Below are positions 1 to 6,788 of a stretch of DNA of 29,715 nt, in pieces. Numbering within the stretch: position 1 is the stretch's first letter; every line of letters begins with the position of its first letter. The notes under the pieces are model-generated. The model saw only the letters and a program-made list of their open reading frames with translations, was not told the origin of the DNA and did no database searches. The position numbers and the translations under genes were made by a program. This stretch comes from a virus. The DNA lies in IMG/VR virus record IMGVR_UViG_3300018049_000101, positions 1 to 29,715 of that record. The stretch is one strand, 5' to 3'.

Positions 1-187
1 AAAGCGTATATATAGGAATAGGGGGTACAAGAATATATAGATGTATATATAGAGAGACTAATTTTTTCGGGCTTAATCTCTTTATATAAGGGTCTAAACC
101 TCGCCAGAAAAATATCCCGGGTTTCCGGGGCTGATTAAAAAATAGTCAGTTGTGTCTCCTATAAGAGAAATCTCGGTGGAGATAAAA
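1..187 (+). promoter_or_regulatory. AT-rich leader upstream of the packaging genes
   Basis: No gene is visible here. The stretch has runs of TATATA (8-13, 45-50), a weak inverted repeat (GAGACTAA 54-61 with TTAATCTC 73-80), a short GC-rich hairpin (CCCGG 116-120, loop GTTT, CCGGG 125-129), and then the promoter-like repeat at 152-168 before the first ribosome binding site. The hairpins may end transcripts arriving from upstream and the repeat may start the packaging transcript, but that division of roles is inference. Nothing shows whether position 1 is a natural genome end. Confidence 0.45.
152..168 (+). promoter_or_regulatory. Promoter-like repeat, copy 1
   Basis: GTGTCTCCTATAAGAGA. It matches the copy at 1949-1965 at 16 of 17 positions and the copy at 19996-20012 at 14 of 17. 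It ends about 20 bases before the first start codon at 188, with the ribosome binding site GGTGGAG (175-181) in between. Recurrence at transcription-unit boundaries suggests a promoter for a phage RNA polymerase, but no polymerase gene lies in the window to support this. Confidence 0.5.
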
Positions 188-313
188 ATGATACGCAAAA
201 TAAACCCAGTGGCTAGAAGTATGTTATCTTTGAGGAAGCCACCACAAGTTGTTAAGCCTAAGAAAGGTAAAGGTAGTTACACTAGAAAGGGTAGGAGGAC
301 AGGGCGTGGATAA
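188..313 (+). CDS. Small very basic protein upstream of terL (41 aa)
   Basis: A 41-residue protein rich in Lys and Arg, ending in a Gly/Lys/Arg tail (GKGSYTRKGRRTGRG). ATG at 188 follows the purine-rich site GGTGGAG with good spacing. The last eight bases overlap the GTG start of the terminase gene, so the two are probably translationally coupled. There are no membrane segments or cysteines. Short basic proteins of this type sit beside packaging genes in other podoviruses, from memory, but I know no function. The charge would suit nucleic-acid binding. It is short, so the support is the ribosome binding site, the biased composition and the coupling. Confidence 0.6.
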   Translation: MIRKINPVARSMLSLRKPPQVVKPKKGKGSYTRKGRRTGRG

Positions 314-1949
314 CAGGAAGAAATTAGCTTTATTGAAAGAGGCTCGAAAGCGTAAGCTTATAAAAGAGTATGAGACTAATTTTAAGGCGTTTGCTGAAGA
401 TCAGGTAAAGATTATTACTAAAGACGCTAAGAAAGGTTTTGTACCTTTTACTTTTAATGAGGCTCAAGATGTAATTAACACAAAACTAGAAGAGCAGTTA
501 GCTAAAGATAAGAAGGTTAGGGCTATTATATTAAAAGCCAGACAGCAAGGCATATCTACTTATTGTACTGCTCGCACTGCATGGAAGAGTTATTTTACTC
601 CGCACGCGAGGTCTGTAGTAATGGCGCATGATAGCGCGACTTCAGACGCATTGTTTACTATGAGCAAAAACCTTATTCAGTATATGGATGATGAGTTTAG
701 GCCATCACTAGTAGCATCAAACGCGAAGGAGATTAAATTTGAGCACAATCAAGCAGGTTATAGGCTATACACGGCTGGTTCGCCAGAAGCCGGCAGAGGT
801 ACTACTCCATCAATTGCTCACCTATCGGAGGTGGCATTCTGGACATTTGATGAGAAGATCCTTGCAGGATTATTCCAAGGTATTTCCCAAGCTGATGGAA
901 CGGAAGTTATACTTGAGAGTACGGCTAATGGCGCGTCGGGTGAGTTCTATAGACTCTGGCGCTCTGCTGTACAAGGCTACGAGAGAGGCGAGTCAGAGTA
1001 TGTTCCGATCTTTTTGCCATGGTTCATTACTTCCGAGTATAGAAGGGAGGCTCCCGAGTCTTTTGAGCCAGATACTCAAGAAGAAGGGCTTATTAAAGAG
1101 TTTGGGCTTGACTATGACCAGCTATACTGGCGCCGTCTTAAGATCGCGGAGTCGGGCGAAAGAAAGTTTATGCAAGAATACCCGGCCTACGCGGAAGAAG
1201 CGTTTCTTGTTTCAGGATCAAGCGTCTTTGATATGAAGAAGCTAATAGACATGGAGCCATCTGCATACTTGAAAAAAATGAGGTTCGATCTAGACTCGAA
1301 GATTTGGCAAGATAGTTCAGAAGGCGATTTAGAAGTCTATAATTATCCAGGCACCCACGAGCCCTACGTAATAGGAGCTGATGTATCTTTAGGCGTAGGT
1401 CAAGACTATAGCTCAGCGGTTGTTCTAAGTAAGGATAGACAGGTTGTTGCTCTATATAGAAACAATCGTATAGATCCTAGTAAGTTTGGTGATTTGCTTT
1501 TTTATTTAGGCAGGTATTATAATAATGCCTTGCTCGCTGTTGAAAGTAATTCAATGGGTATTGCAACTTTGCAAAAGCTTGATGATTTGAGCTATGTAAA
1601 CCTGTATAGGCAAACAAAGATTGCAGCTATTAATAAAGAAGAAGGCGAAAGATTAGGATTTAGGACTACAACAGCAACTAAGAGTACGATTATAGGTAAT
1701 TTAAAGAATGCTATTGAAAACGAGGACGTATATGTTCCGTGTCCTATCATGATACAAGAACTTAAAGATTATACTGCTACTGAAACAGGTAAGACTGAGG
1801 CTGCACCAGGATGTCATGATGATACAGTCATGTCATTAGCTATTGCATTAGAGGTTTTAAGAACTCATTGGGATAAAATAGTTACGCATAAGGTTGCATG
1901 GAATCAAAGGTGGCAAAACAATTTAGAAGATAATACGGCATGGATATAG
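306..1949 (+). CDS. terL: Terminase large subunit (ATPase and nuclease), TerL
   Basis: Packaging motor, 547 aa from the GTG at 306. That start is chosen because AGGAGG (293-298) lies at ideal spacing; an upstream in-frame TTG at 249 would add 19 residues but has no comparable site. The ATPase part has a Walker A-like KARQQGIST at about residues 77-85, a Walker B region IAHLSEVAFW at 170-179 with its catalytic Glu, and a coupling motif ESTANG near 204. The C-terminal RNase H-like nuclease supplies the acidic triad: Asp near 359 (IGADVSLG), Glu near 413 (ESNSMG) and Asp-Asp near 505 (HDDTVMS). Length and motif order are typical of a full TerL. It would dock on the portal encoded at 4083 and cut and translocate DNA into the prohead. 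Confidence 0.95.
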   Translation: MDNRKKLALLKEARKRKLIKEYETNFKAFAEDQVKIITKDAKKGFVPFTFNEAQDVINTKLEEQLAKDKKVRAIILKARQQGISTYCTARTAWKSYFTPHARSVVMAHDSATSDALFTMSKNLIQYMDDEFRPSLVASNAKEIKFEHNQAGYRLYTAGSPEAGRGTTPSIAHLSEVAFWTFDEKILAGLFQGISQADGTEVILESTANGASGEFYRLWRSAVQGYERGESEYVPIFLPWFITSEYRREAPESFEPDTQEEGLIKEFGLDYDQLYWRRLKIAESGERKFMQEYPAYAEEAFLVSGSSVFDMKKLIDMEPSAYLKKMRFDLDSKIWQDSSEGDLEVYNYPGTHEPYVIGADVSLGVGQDYSSAVVLSKDRQVVALYRNNRIDPSKFGDLLFYLGRYYNNALLAVESNSMGIATLQKLDDLSYVNLYRQTKIAAINKEEGERLGFRTTTATKSTIIGNLKNAIENEDVYVPCPIMIQELKDYTATETGKTEAAPGCHDDTVMSLAIALEVLRTHWDKIVTHKVAWNQRWQNNLEDNTAWI

Positions 1950-2218
1950 TGTCCCCTATAAGAGATTATCCGCCAAATGATTTACCTAGAACAAAGCTTG
2001 TATGGCGAGACAGTAAAGGTAATAAGTGGCGAAAGTATGTGCGATATACTGAGGTTCCTAATTATGCTATAGAATGGCTAATAGTTCCTGAGTTTATAGC
2101 ACCACAAGAAGGATCAGAACACGCAGAAAGCTATGTACATGAGGACTGGTATAGAACTAGGTGTGGACATAGAGTTGACTTATGTCAGTGCGTATTACAA
2201 GAGAGGGAATTCAAATGA
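1940..2218 (+). CDS. Unknown small protein with C-terminal Cys/His cluster (92 aa)
   Basis: Overlaps the terL end by ten bases and itself ends in an ATGA overlap with the next gene, which supports it as a coupled operon member. The protein is rich in Trp and Tyr and ends with RTRCGHRVDLCQC, a Cys/His cluster that could bind a metal but is too short for a confident zinc-finger call. The ribosome binding site is weak (AGAAGA). A copy of the promoter-like repeat lies at 1949-1965, just inside this reading frame, so a transcript starting there would lack this start codon and would mainly serve the genes downstream. No family recognised. Confidence 0.65.
   Translation: MDIVSPIRDYPPNDLPRTKLVWRDSKGNKWRKYVRYTEVPNYAIEWLIVPEFIAPQEGSEHAESYVHEDWYRTRCGHRVDLCQCVLQEREFK
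1949..1965 (+). promoter_or_regulatory. Promoter-like repeat, copy 2
   Basis: GTGTCCCCTATAAGAGA, differing from copy 1 by one base, a C for a T. It begins on the last base of the terL stop codon and lies within the first codons of the next gene. A near-identical 17-mer 1.8 kb downstream in an unrelated sequence context is unlikely by chance. The role as a promoter is inference. Confidence 0.45.
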
Positions 2219-2631
2219 GTAGAGACGGAAAAATGCATCCGAATTCTTTGAAGAACTTGAAACCCTTCACTCGAGAAGGTGCGCGCGAGGGACAACGCAA
2301 CTCTGTTATAGCGCGCAAAGCGAACAAAGAGGCGCGAGAAGCGCTAAAACTATCTATGAGTGATTGGAAAGAATTAAGAGACGAATTAAAAGACGAAGCT
2401 CCAAGCGCGTTAGACGTGCTGAAGGTTGCAATGATGAAAGCTCTTGCAGTCGAAGACATGGATGAAGCTACTCGTCTAGCTACTGTTCTCGCAGAATTTG
2501 AGGCGCCGAAACTTCAAAGACAGGATATTACGCAAGTTACTAAGACTAGCGACATGTCAGATGAAGAGCTTCAGAAGGCAATAGAAGAATTAGGGTTCGG
2601 ATTTGAAGGAGACAGATCCGTCCTAAACTAG
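2215..2631 (+). CDS. terS: Probable terminase small subunit (138 aa)
   Basis: Start at ATG 2215, which forms ATGA with the preceding stop and follows GAGAGGGA; an earlier in-frame start at 2182 is less likely. The N-terminus (PNSLKNLKPFTREGAREGQRN) followed by a Lys/Arg/Glu-rich helical stretch resembles the DNA-binding part of phage small terminases. The C-terminal MSDEELQKAIEELGFG resembles their tails. TerS recognises the packaging site and regulates TerL. It lies after terL rather than before it, which is less common. The assignment rests on recalled sequence style and neighbourhood, not a diagnostic motif; a scaffolding or DNA-binding helper is the alternative. Confidence 0.5.
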   Translation: MSRDGKMHPNSLKNLKPFTREGAREGQRNSVIARKANKEAREALKLSMSDWKELRDELKDEAPSALDVLKVAMMKALAVEDMDEATRLATVLAEFEAPKLQRQDITQVTKTSDMSDEELQKAIEELGFGFEGDRSVLN

Positions 2632-2714
2632 TTCCCGTTGTCCTCACTACTCCGGCGGAAGTAGGGGAAAAATCCGCCATTTAACTCAATATAAATATAG
2701 TACAGGAGAAAACT
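2632..2714 (+). promoter_or_regulatory. Intergenic hairpin region after the packaging genes
   Basis: The largest gap in this part of the window, 83 bases. Two mutually exclusive hairpins can form: GGCGGA (2653-2658) with TCCGCC (2672-2677), and CTACTCC with GGAAGTAG through a bulged A. The run following the second is GGGGAAAAA rather than T-rich, so this is not a classical terminator. An AT-rich TATAAATATAG stretch and an AGGAGA ribosome binding site precede the gene at 2715. A processing site, weak terminator or local promoter are all possible. Confidence 0.3.
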
Positions 2715-2912
2715 ATGTTAATGTTTAAGAAAACATGGGTCTTAGAAGAAGACTATGCGGCAGGAGATCGCATTGATATTTATCACGATGGTTTAGGTCG
2801 CATGCATATTGAAAGGCATGTATCACCAGAAGAACGAGAACAGATTCAAAAGAAGAGGCGACTAAAGGCGCTTCGAGAAGAAATTGAGCTGCTTGAAAAA
2901 GAAGTAGCATAG
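2715..2912 (+). CDS. Unknown small charged protein with C-terminal coiled coil (65 aa)
   Basis: ATG at 2715 follows CAGGAGA. The N-terminal half is mixed with several aromatics (KKTWVLEEDYAAGDRIDIYHDG). The C-terminal 30 residues are almost all Glu, Lys, Arg and Leu with a helical repeat (LKALREEIELLEKEV), so a short coiled coil or oligomerisation helix is likely. No family is recognised. It lies first in a run of small genes between packaging and portal, and is followed ten bases later by a membrane protein gene. Confidence 0.7.
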   Translation: MLMFKKTWVLEEDYAAGDRIDIYHDGLGRMHIERHVSPEEREQIQKKRRLKALREEIELLEKEVA

Positions 2913-2922
2913 GAGACGATAT

Positions 2923-3132
2923 ATGAGTGTAGAGACCTTTTTACGTTGGAAAATACTTCCTCGATTTATGATGTTGGTTTCTACACTCATGTCTTGGCGA
3001 TGCGCTGAATGGTTTATGGCTTTACCTGAACCAACAGGCGCACAGTCGGCCTTTGTATCCGTAGTTATGGGTGTTATGACCGGCGTATTCGGAATATGGA
3101 TGGGTCATGAACATAAGGATTTAAAGCCATGA
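2923..3132 (+). CDS. Small membrane protein, holin-like (69 aa)
   Basis: Two hydrophobic segments are visible: roughly residues 12-33 (PRFMMLVSTLMSW onward) and 42-60 (AFVSVVMGVMTGVFGIWMG), ending in a short charged tail (HEHKDLKP). This gives a hairpin topology typical of small phage holins, but holins are too diverse for a firm call. The gene has a good AGGAGA site and overlaps the next gene by ATGA. It is well away from the lysis cassette at 18258-19991, so it may be a second holin, an antiholin or an unrelated membrane protein. Confidence 0.65.
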   Translation: MSVETFLRWKILPRFMMLVSTLMSWRCAEWFMALPEPTGAQSAFVSVVMGVMTGVFGIWMGHEHKDLKP

Positions 3133-3323
3133 ATATAATGATTTGGGCGCTAGTATTAACTGTATGCACTGCAGATGGTAAATGTTTTAATCAAACGGTA
3201 CAATGGTTTGATAAAGAAAACGAATGTTTACGCTATAAACAAATATACGAAGATATACCTAAAGATGGTAGTTGGGCATCTGTTGAATACAAATGCGGTA
3301 TTGTTGGAGCACTGGAGACATGA
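3129..3323 (+). CDS. Small hydrophobic-start protein with four cysteines (64 aa)
   Basis: Coupled by ATGA at both ends. An N-terminal hydrophobic run (IMIWALVLTV) lacks a positively charged start and is followed by four cysteines at about residues 13, 19, 33 and 56, which could form disulfides if exported. It shares the pattern ALVL-C, a central EC and a late Cys followed by a Val with the 69-residue protein at 18947, so the two look like distant paralogues. VLTVC is only a poor lipobox because Val precedes the Cys. I know no function for this family. Confidence 0.7.
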   Translation: MNIMIWALVLTVCTADGKCFNQTVQWFDKENECLRYKQIYEDIPKDGSWASVEYKCGIVGALET

Positions 3324-3448
3324 AAAGTCCGTGTGTAAAGATTTGCAAGTTAGATCCTACGGGTCGCTATTGTATCGGATGTGGTAGAACATTAGAACAA
3401 ATAGAGGAGGCTGGAAATGTCGATCGAAGTCGGAGGAGAAACCTTTAG
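3320..3448 (+). CDS. Minimal DUF1289-like cysteine protein (42 aa)
   Basis: The first 31 residues, starting SPCVKICKLDPTGRYC and continuing IGCGRTLEQIEEAG, match the DUF1289 signature as I recall it: Ser-Pro-Cys, C-x3-C, a Pro-containing turn, then C-x2-C-G-R-T. The four cysteines (residues 5, 9, 18, 21) probably bind a metal. The gene starts in an ATGA overlap with the previous stop, has a GGAG site, and overlaps the next gene by 32 bases, so its final ten or so residues are dictated by the other frame. Cellular DUF1289 proteins usually run longer, with a helical tail that is absent here. Function unknown. Confidence 0.7.
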   Translation: MKSPCVKICKLDPTGRYCIGCGRTLEQIEEAGNVDRSRRRNL

Positions 3449-3695
3449 TGGTCTCAATAAACCAAAAAGAACACCGGGACATTCCGGCTCGTCTCATGCC
3501 GTAGCTGTTCGTAATCCTAAGACTGGAAATCCGAAGCTAATTAGGTTTGGCCAGCAAGGAGTAAGCGGCGCAGGTAAAAATCCTCAGTCAAAAAAGGACA
3601 AAGCTAGGCGTAGATCGTTTAAGGCGCGTCATCGTAAAAACATAGCGAGAGGTCCTCTGTCAGCCGCGTATTGGGCTGATAAGGTGAAGTGGTAA
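3417..3695 (+). CDS. Conserved phage protein of unknown function, basic (92 aa)
   Basis: Start ATG 3417 follows a strong GAGGAGG site. The sequence is Gly/Ser-rich at first (SIEVGGETFSG), then has IRFGQQGVSGAG, a very basic patch (KKDKARRRSFKARHRKN) and the end SAAYWADKVKW. The combination of R-S-F-x-A-R-H and a terminal YW motif recurs in small proteins of many tailed phages, from memory. It could bind DNA or be a minor virion protein near the portal. No function can be assigned. The stop overlaps the next start (TAATG). Confidence 0.75.
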   Translation: MSIEVGGETFSGLNKPKRTPGHSGSSHAVAVRNPKTGNPKLIRFGQQGVSGAGKNPQSKKDKARRRSFKARHRKNIARGPLSAAYWADKVKW

Positions 3696-3925
3696 TGTCT
3701 AACGTTAAAAGCTCATTAGCAGCTAAAGCTAAAAAATCAGGCCTTCCGTTAAGCGTTCTTAGAAAAGTGTTTAATAGAGGAATGGCAGCATACAGACAAA
3801 GTCATAGACCTAGCGTAAAGTCGCCACAACAGTGGGCCCACGCTAGAGTAAACGCATTTATAAATAAAAAGCCCACAGTATGGGGTAAAGCTGATAAAGA
3901 CTTAGCTAAGCAGGCGCGTAAATAA
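3695..3925 (+). CDS. Conserved phage protein of unknown function, basic (76 aa)
   Basis: Start at ATG 3695 (TAATG overlap, with AAGGTG upstream); an in-frame GTG at 3689 is less likely. The protein is helical and basic, with VLRKVFNRGMAAYRQSHRP, then SPQQWAHARVNAFI and a final KADKDLAKQ. This arrangement, a short helical N-terminus, an HRP turn, a QQWA-x-ARV helix and a D-DL tail, recurs in tailed phages near portal genes as far as I remember. Function unknown. No membrane segment and no cysteine. Confidence 0.75.
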   Translation: MSNVKSSLAAKAKKSGLPLSVLRKVFNRGMAAYRQSHRPSVKSPQQWAHARVNAFINKKPTVWGKADKDLAKQARK

Positions 3926-3939
3926 CCCAGGAGCGGTAT

Positions 3940-4083
3940 ATGTCGAGATTCATACAAGAAGTTAAAAGGCCAAGTAAACCTAAAAAAGAAAGTACAAAAG
4001 AACTGTCTAAACCAGGATCTTATACTGTCAAGGACTTGGAAAATAGTAAAAAGATTTATTCTAATACGGGAGGTAAATACTGA
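3940..4083 (+). CDS. Small basic protein directly upstream of the portal gene (47 aa)
   Basis: ATG at 3940 is preceded by CAGGAG, and the TGA overlaps the portal start as TGATG, so the two genes are coupled. The sequence is Lys-, Ser- and Pro-rich (EVKRPSKPKKESTKE) with a Gly-Gly-Lys-Tyr end and is probably disordered. No family recognised. Position and coupling suggest a head-assembly accessory role, which is inference. Confidence 0.6.
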   Translation: MSRFIQEVKRPSKPKKESTKELSKPGSYTVKDLENSKKIYSNTGGKY

Positions 4084-6242
4084 TGGCCGACCCGATGGGA
4101 TACAAAGAGCCTATTACAGACGAACAATTAATTAATCTTATTGAAAGCGGAGTTCAAAACTCTACAGGAGATTGGTTAAACTCTTCTGACTTGGCTCGTG
4201 AAAGACTGAAAGCTACTTACGAATATGCAGGAGTAGCTGATGCACATTTAACTCCACAAGGAGTCTCGTCAATTGTAGATACCTCAACTACTGAAGTTAT
4301 TGAGGCTTACACAGCTATATTATCAGATCTGTTTTTGAATAATCAAAAGCTTGCGCGCTTCGTGCCATACGACGATAGTCCTGGCGCGTTTAAAGCTGCG
4401 AAAGATGCTTCTGCTATAACTAACTATTGCTTATTTAAGAAGAATAATGGTTGGGAACTTATGCAACAGTGGATGAAGTCTGCGTTGCTTTGGAAAAATG
4501 CAGTTTGTAGATGGGACTATGTTGAAGATTACGATTATGCATTTGAAGAATACGAAGAAATAAGTCAAGCTAAATTAGACGAATTACTTTCTGACGACAA
4601 CATTGAAATAATCGGTGAACTTCAGTTTGAAAACGTTACACGTATTGACGAACAAACAGGTGAAGACGCTGTTGAGCTAATGTACGTTGATGTGCGAGTT
4701 AGAAAAACAATAAATAATTCTCGCGTAAAAGTAGAGCTTATTCCACCAGAAAATTTTAGAATTTCTAGAGATTGTCAAAGTATTGATGAGTCGCAGTTTG
4801 TAGGTATTCAAACAGACATGACTCGTTCTGAAATACGAAAGTATTGGCCAGAAGTAGCAGAGTCTATTGAAAGCTGGGACGAGCTAGGACACAGTGATAG
4901 CTGGTTAGGAGCATCTAAATACGCTCAAGATGTTGCAGCTAGAAAACATGTTGTCGGACAAGAATATTGGCAGGGATCTACGCAGCACGAAATTATGCCG
5001 TTAGAGGCAAACAGAGAAGTTACTGTTACTGAGTGCTGGTTGAGAGTTGATCGTGATGGCGACGGTATAGCTGAGCTTAAGAGGTTTATTGTTGTTGGAA
5101 GTCATATACTATATGAAGAAGATACAGACGTTATTCCGCTGGCCTCTATCGTTCCATTCGATATTCCACACGAATTTTATGGCCTATCAATGGCAGACTT
5201 TACTAGAAGCTCTACTCTTGCTTCTACTGCTATTTTACGCGGCTTTGTAGAAAATACATATTTAACTAATTATTCGCCTAAGTTGGCTGATCCAAACGTA
5301 GTAGATTTTTCTGCTCTTCAAAATATGAAGCCAAAGCAGATTATTCCTACTAACGGTAATCCAACTGGCGCAGTTCAAACCTTATCACCAGAAGCTATTT
5401 CTACCGGGACTGTTCCGCTGTTGACTCACTTGCAGTTAATAAAAGAACAAGCTACTGGTATGTCAAAAGCTGCTCAAGGTTTGAACGATACATTATACGT
5501 TTCAGGTAACTCTGAACAAAAACTTTCCGCTGTCCAATCCGCAGCCCAGAAGCGCATTCAACATATTGCGCGGCGATTTGCAGAGACAGGCTTTAAGCGG
5601 TTAATTGCTGGCATCTACGAAACCATGCATAAGAATATGAAAGGAAAATATACTTACAATCTTGATGGCGTATATGGTTCAGTAGATATGGACGCACTTC
5701 CTTCTAAGATGGACGTACAGATTTTCTTGGACATTGGCGAAAATTCTAATATGTCAATGATTAACAAGTTATCTAAGATTGGTGCAGAAGTTCTGCCAGC
5801 TCTCAATCAGCAAGGCGCTGGCATGGTTATTAAAAGAGAGGCACCAGCAGTTCTTGCTACGAAGCTTATTGAAGCTATGAACTTAGACAGTAATGACTTT
5901 TTAGAAGATTATACTACTGACGAGTTTAAGCAAAAAGCTATGCAAGCTGTAGAACAGCAAAGTAAGATGGCTCAAATGACAAAAGAAATAGAACAACAAA
6001 AGGCTCAGGCTGATGTTCAACTTTCTCAAGCTAATGTAGCCTATACTACTGCTCAAGCTAGAAATACTATGGAAGATAACGCAAGAGCGCTTGCAGTATC
6101 TATTGATAAGCATTTCCAAGAGTGGGCGGATCTTACTATTAAAGCAACAAAAGAAGGCGCTCAAATGCCGCCACATCCGGGCTTTGATGAAATACTTCAA
6201 ATGGCTCAAGGCATTATGATGGCCGCTGAAAAACAAGGATGA
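4083..6242 (+). CDS. Portal protein, P22-like (719 aa)
   Basis: The dodecameric ring at the capsid vertex through which DNA enters and leaves; TerL docks on it during packaging and the adaptor afterwards. The length fits large podovirus portals such as P22 gp1 (725 residues). The N-terminal region (LKATYEYAG, then SSIVDTSTTEVIEAYTAILS near residues 60-80) and the wing/stem region with the conserved-looking ISRDC and LRVDRDGDGIAELKRF stretches match P22-type portals. The C-terminal 120 residues are Gln/Ala/Lys-rich and helical (QQSKMAQMTKEIEQQKAQADVQ), as expected for a barrel or coiled-coil tail. It follows the small gene at 3940 in a TGATG overlap. Confidence 0.9.
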   Translation: MADPMGYKEPITDEQLINLIESGVQNSTGDWLNSSDLARERLKATYEYAGVADAHLTPQGVSSIVDTSTTEVIEAYTAILSDLFLNNQKLARFVPYDDSPGAFKAAKDASAITNYCLFKKNNGWELMQQWMKSALLWKNAVCRWDYVEDYDYAFEEYEEISQAKLDELLSDDNIEIIGELQFENVTRIDEQTGEDAVELMYVDVRVRKTINNSRVKVELIPPENFRISRDCQSIDESQFVGIQTDMTRSEIRKYWPEVAESIESWDELGHSDSWLGASKYAQDVAARKHVVGQEYWQGSTQHEIMPLEANREVTVTECWLRVDRDGDGIAELKRFIVVGSHILYEEDTDVIPLASIVPFDIPHEFYGLSMADFTRSSTLASTAILRGFVENTYLTNYSPKLADPNVVDFSALQNMKPKQIIPTNGNPTGAVQTLSPEAISTGTVPLLTHLQLIKEQATGMSKAAQGLNDTLYVSGNSEQKLSAVQSAAQKRIQHIARRFAETGFKRLIAGIYETMHKNMKGKYTYNLDGVYGSVDMDALPSKMDVQIFLDIGENSNMSMINKLSKIGAEVLPALNQQGAGMVIKREAPAVLATKLIEAMNLDSNDFLEDYTTDEFKQKAMQAVEQQSKMAQMTKEIEQQKAQADVQLSQANVAYTTAQARNTMEDNARALAVSIDKHFQEWADLTIKATKEGAQMPPHPGFDEILQMAQGIMMAAEKQG

Positions 6243-6245
6243 TAA

Positions 6246-6584
6246 ATGGATAAATACCGTAAGGCAGCCGAGAAGAGGCTGGGTAATAATAAATCATACG
6301 GTAGACATAAGGTTCATCCCGACGAATTGGCGCGATTGGCTCATACTAAGGGTCATTTCGCTGCCAAAGAGCGGGACGAATTTTTTGAAGAAGCGTATGG
6401 TGAAGTTTTAGTGGAATATTTTATTGAATGGTTAAAGACAGATCCTCATGAGACAAAGACTCGAGAGTTTCTGTATTCAGCCGCTATGGCTTTAGGTAGT
6501 GTAAAAGAAAAGCTAATAAGCTTTGAGACCTATGGTAAAAATATTCCACATTTAATGGAGGACGACGAAGATGAGAACAATTGA
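6246..6584 (+). CDS. Unknown protein between portal and scaffold (112 aa)
   Basis: Soluble, strongly charged and mostly helical. The N-terminus is basic (MDKYRKAAEKRLGNNKSYGRHK) and the C-terminus very acidic (EDDEDENN). The central part EEAYGEVLVEYFIEWLKTDPHETKTREFLYSAAMALGSVKEKL looks like a compact helical bundle. It starts three bases after the portal stop with an AAGGATGA context and overlaps the next gene by 14 bases. Because portal, scaffold and capsid genes surround it, a head-assembly role is reasonable, but no family is recognised. Confidence 0.75.
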   Translation: MDKYRKAAEKRLGNNKSYGRHKVHPDELARLAHTKGHFAAKERDEFFEEAYGEVLVEYFIEWLKTDPHETKTREFLYSAAMALGSVKEKLISFETYGKNIPHLMEDDEDENN

Positions 6585-6786
6585 TAATGAAAAGCTACTT
6601 AAGAATGTTACTGATATGATTAATCTTCTTGAGTATGACTCAATGCGTAGTAGCGGCAAAGCTAAAATTAACGCCGCTAATTTACGAGATTTAATTGAAT
6701 TGCAAAAACATTATACTGCAAAAATTAATTCTAGTAAGCAACCTGTAGCAGCTAAAGTAGTTGCTAAGAAAAAGGAGGCTAAATAG
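6571..6786 (+). CDS. Unknown small protein upstream of the scaffold gene (71 aa)
   Basis: Overlaps the preceding gene by 14 bases and has a GGAGG site inside it. Residues 1-50 look helical (LLKNVTDMINLLEYDSMRSS, then INAANLRDLIELQKHYTAKI). The tail is Ala/Lys/Val-rich and basic (AAKVVAKKKEAK), much like the basic end of the scaffold encoded next. No family is recognised; a role in head assembly is inferred from position only. Confidence 0.7.
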   Translation: MRTIDNEKLLKNVTDMINLLEYDSMRSSGKAKINAANLRDLIELQKHYTAKINSSKQPVAAKVVAKKKEAK

Positions 6787-6788
6787 AT

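Noticed and set aside
1-187. Terminal repeat or genome end at the window start
   Set aside because: No matching sequence was seen at the other end of the window, where an open frame is simply cut.
739-1236. 165-codon second frame inside terL
   Set aside because: Composition is Arg/Ser/Leu-rich without domain features, no ribosome binding site was seen, and the TerL motifs are intact in the main frame, so it is a shadow.
5901-6236. 111-codon minus-strand frame opposite the portal C-terminus
   Set aside because: A low-complexity Ser/Leu/Phe sequence that mirrors the Gln/Lys/Ala-rich portal tail; no binding site and no other minus-strand gene in the window.
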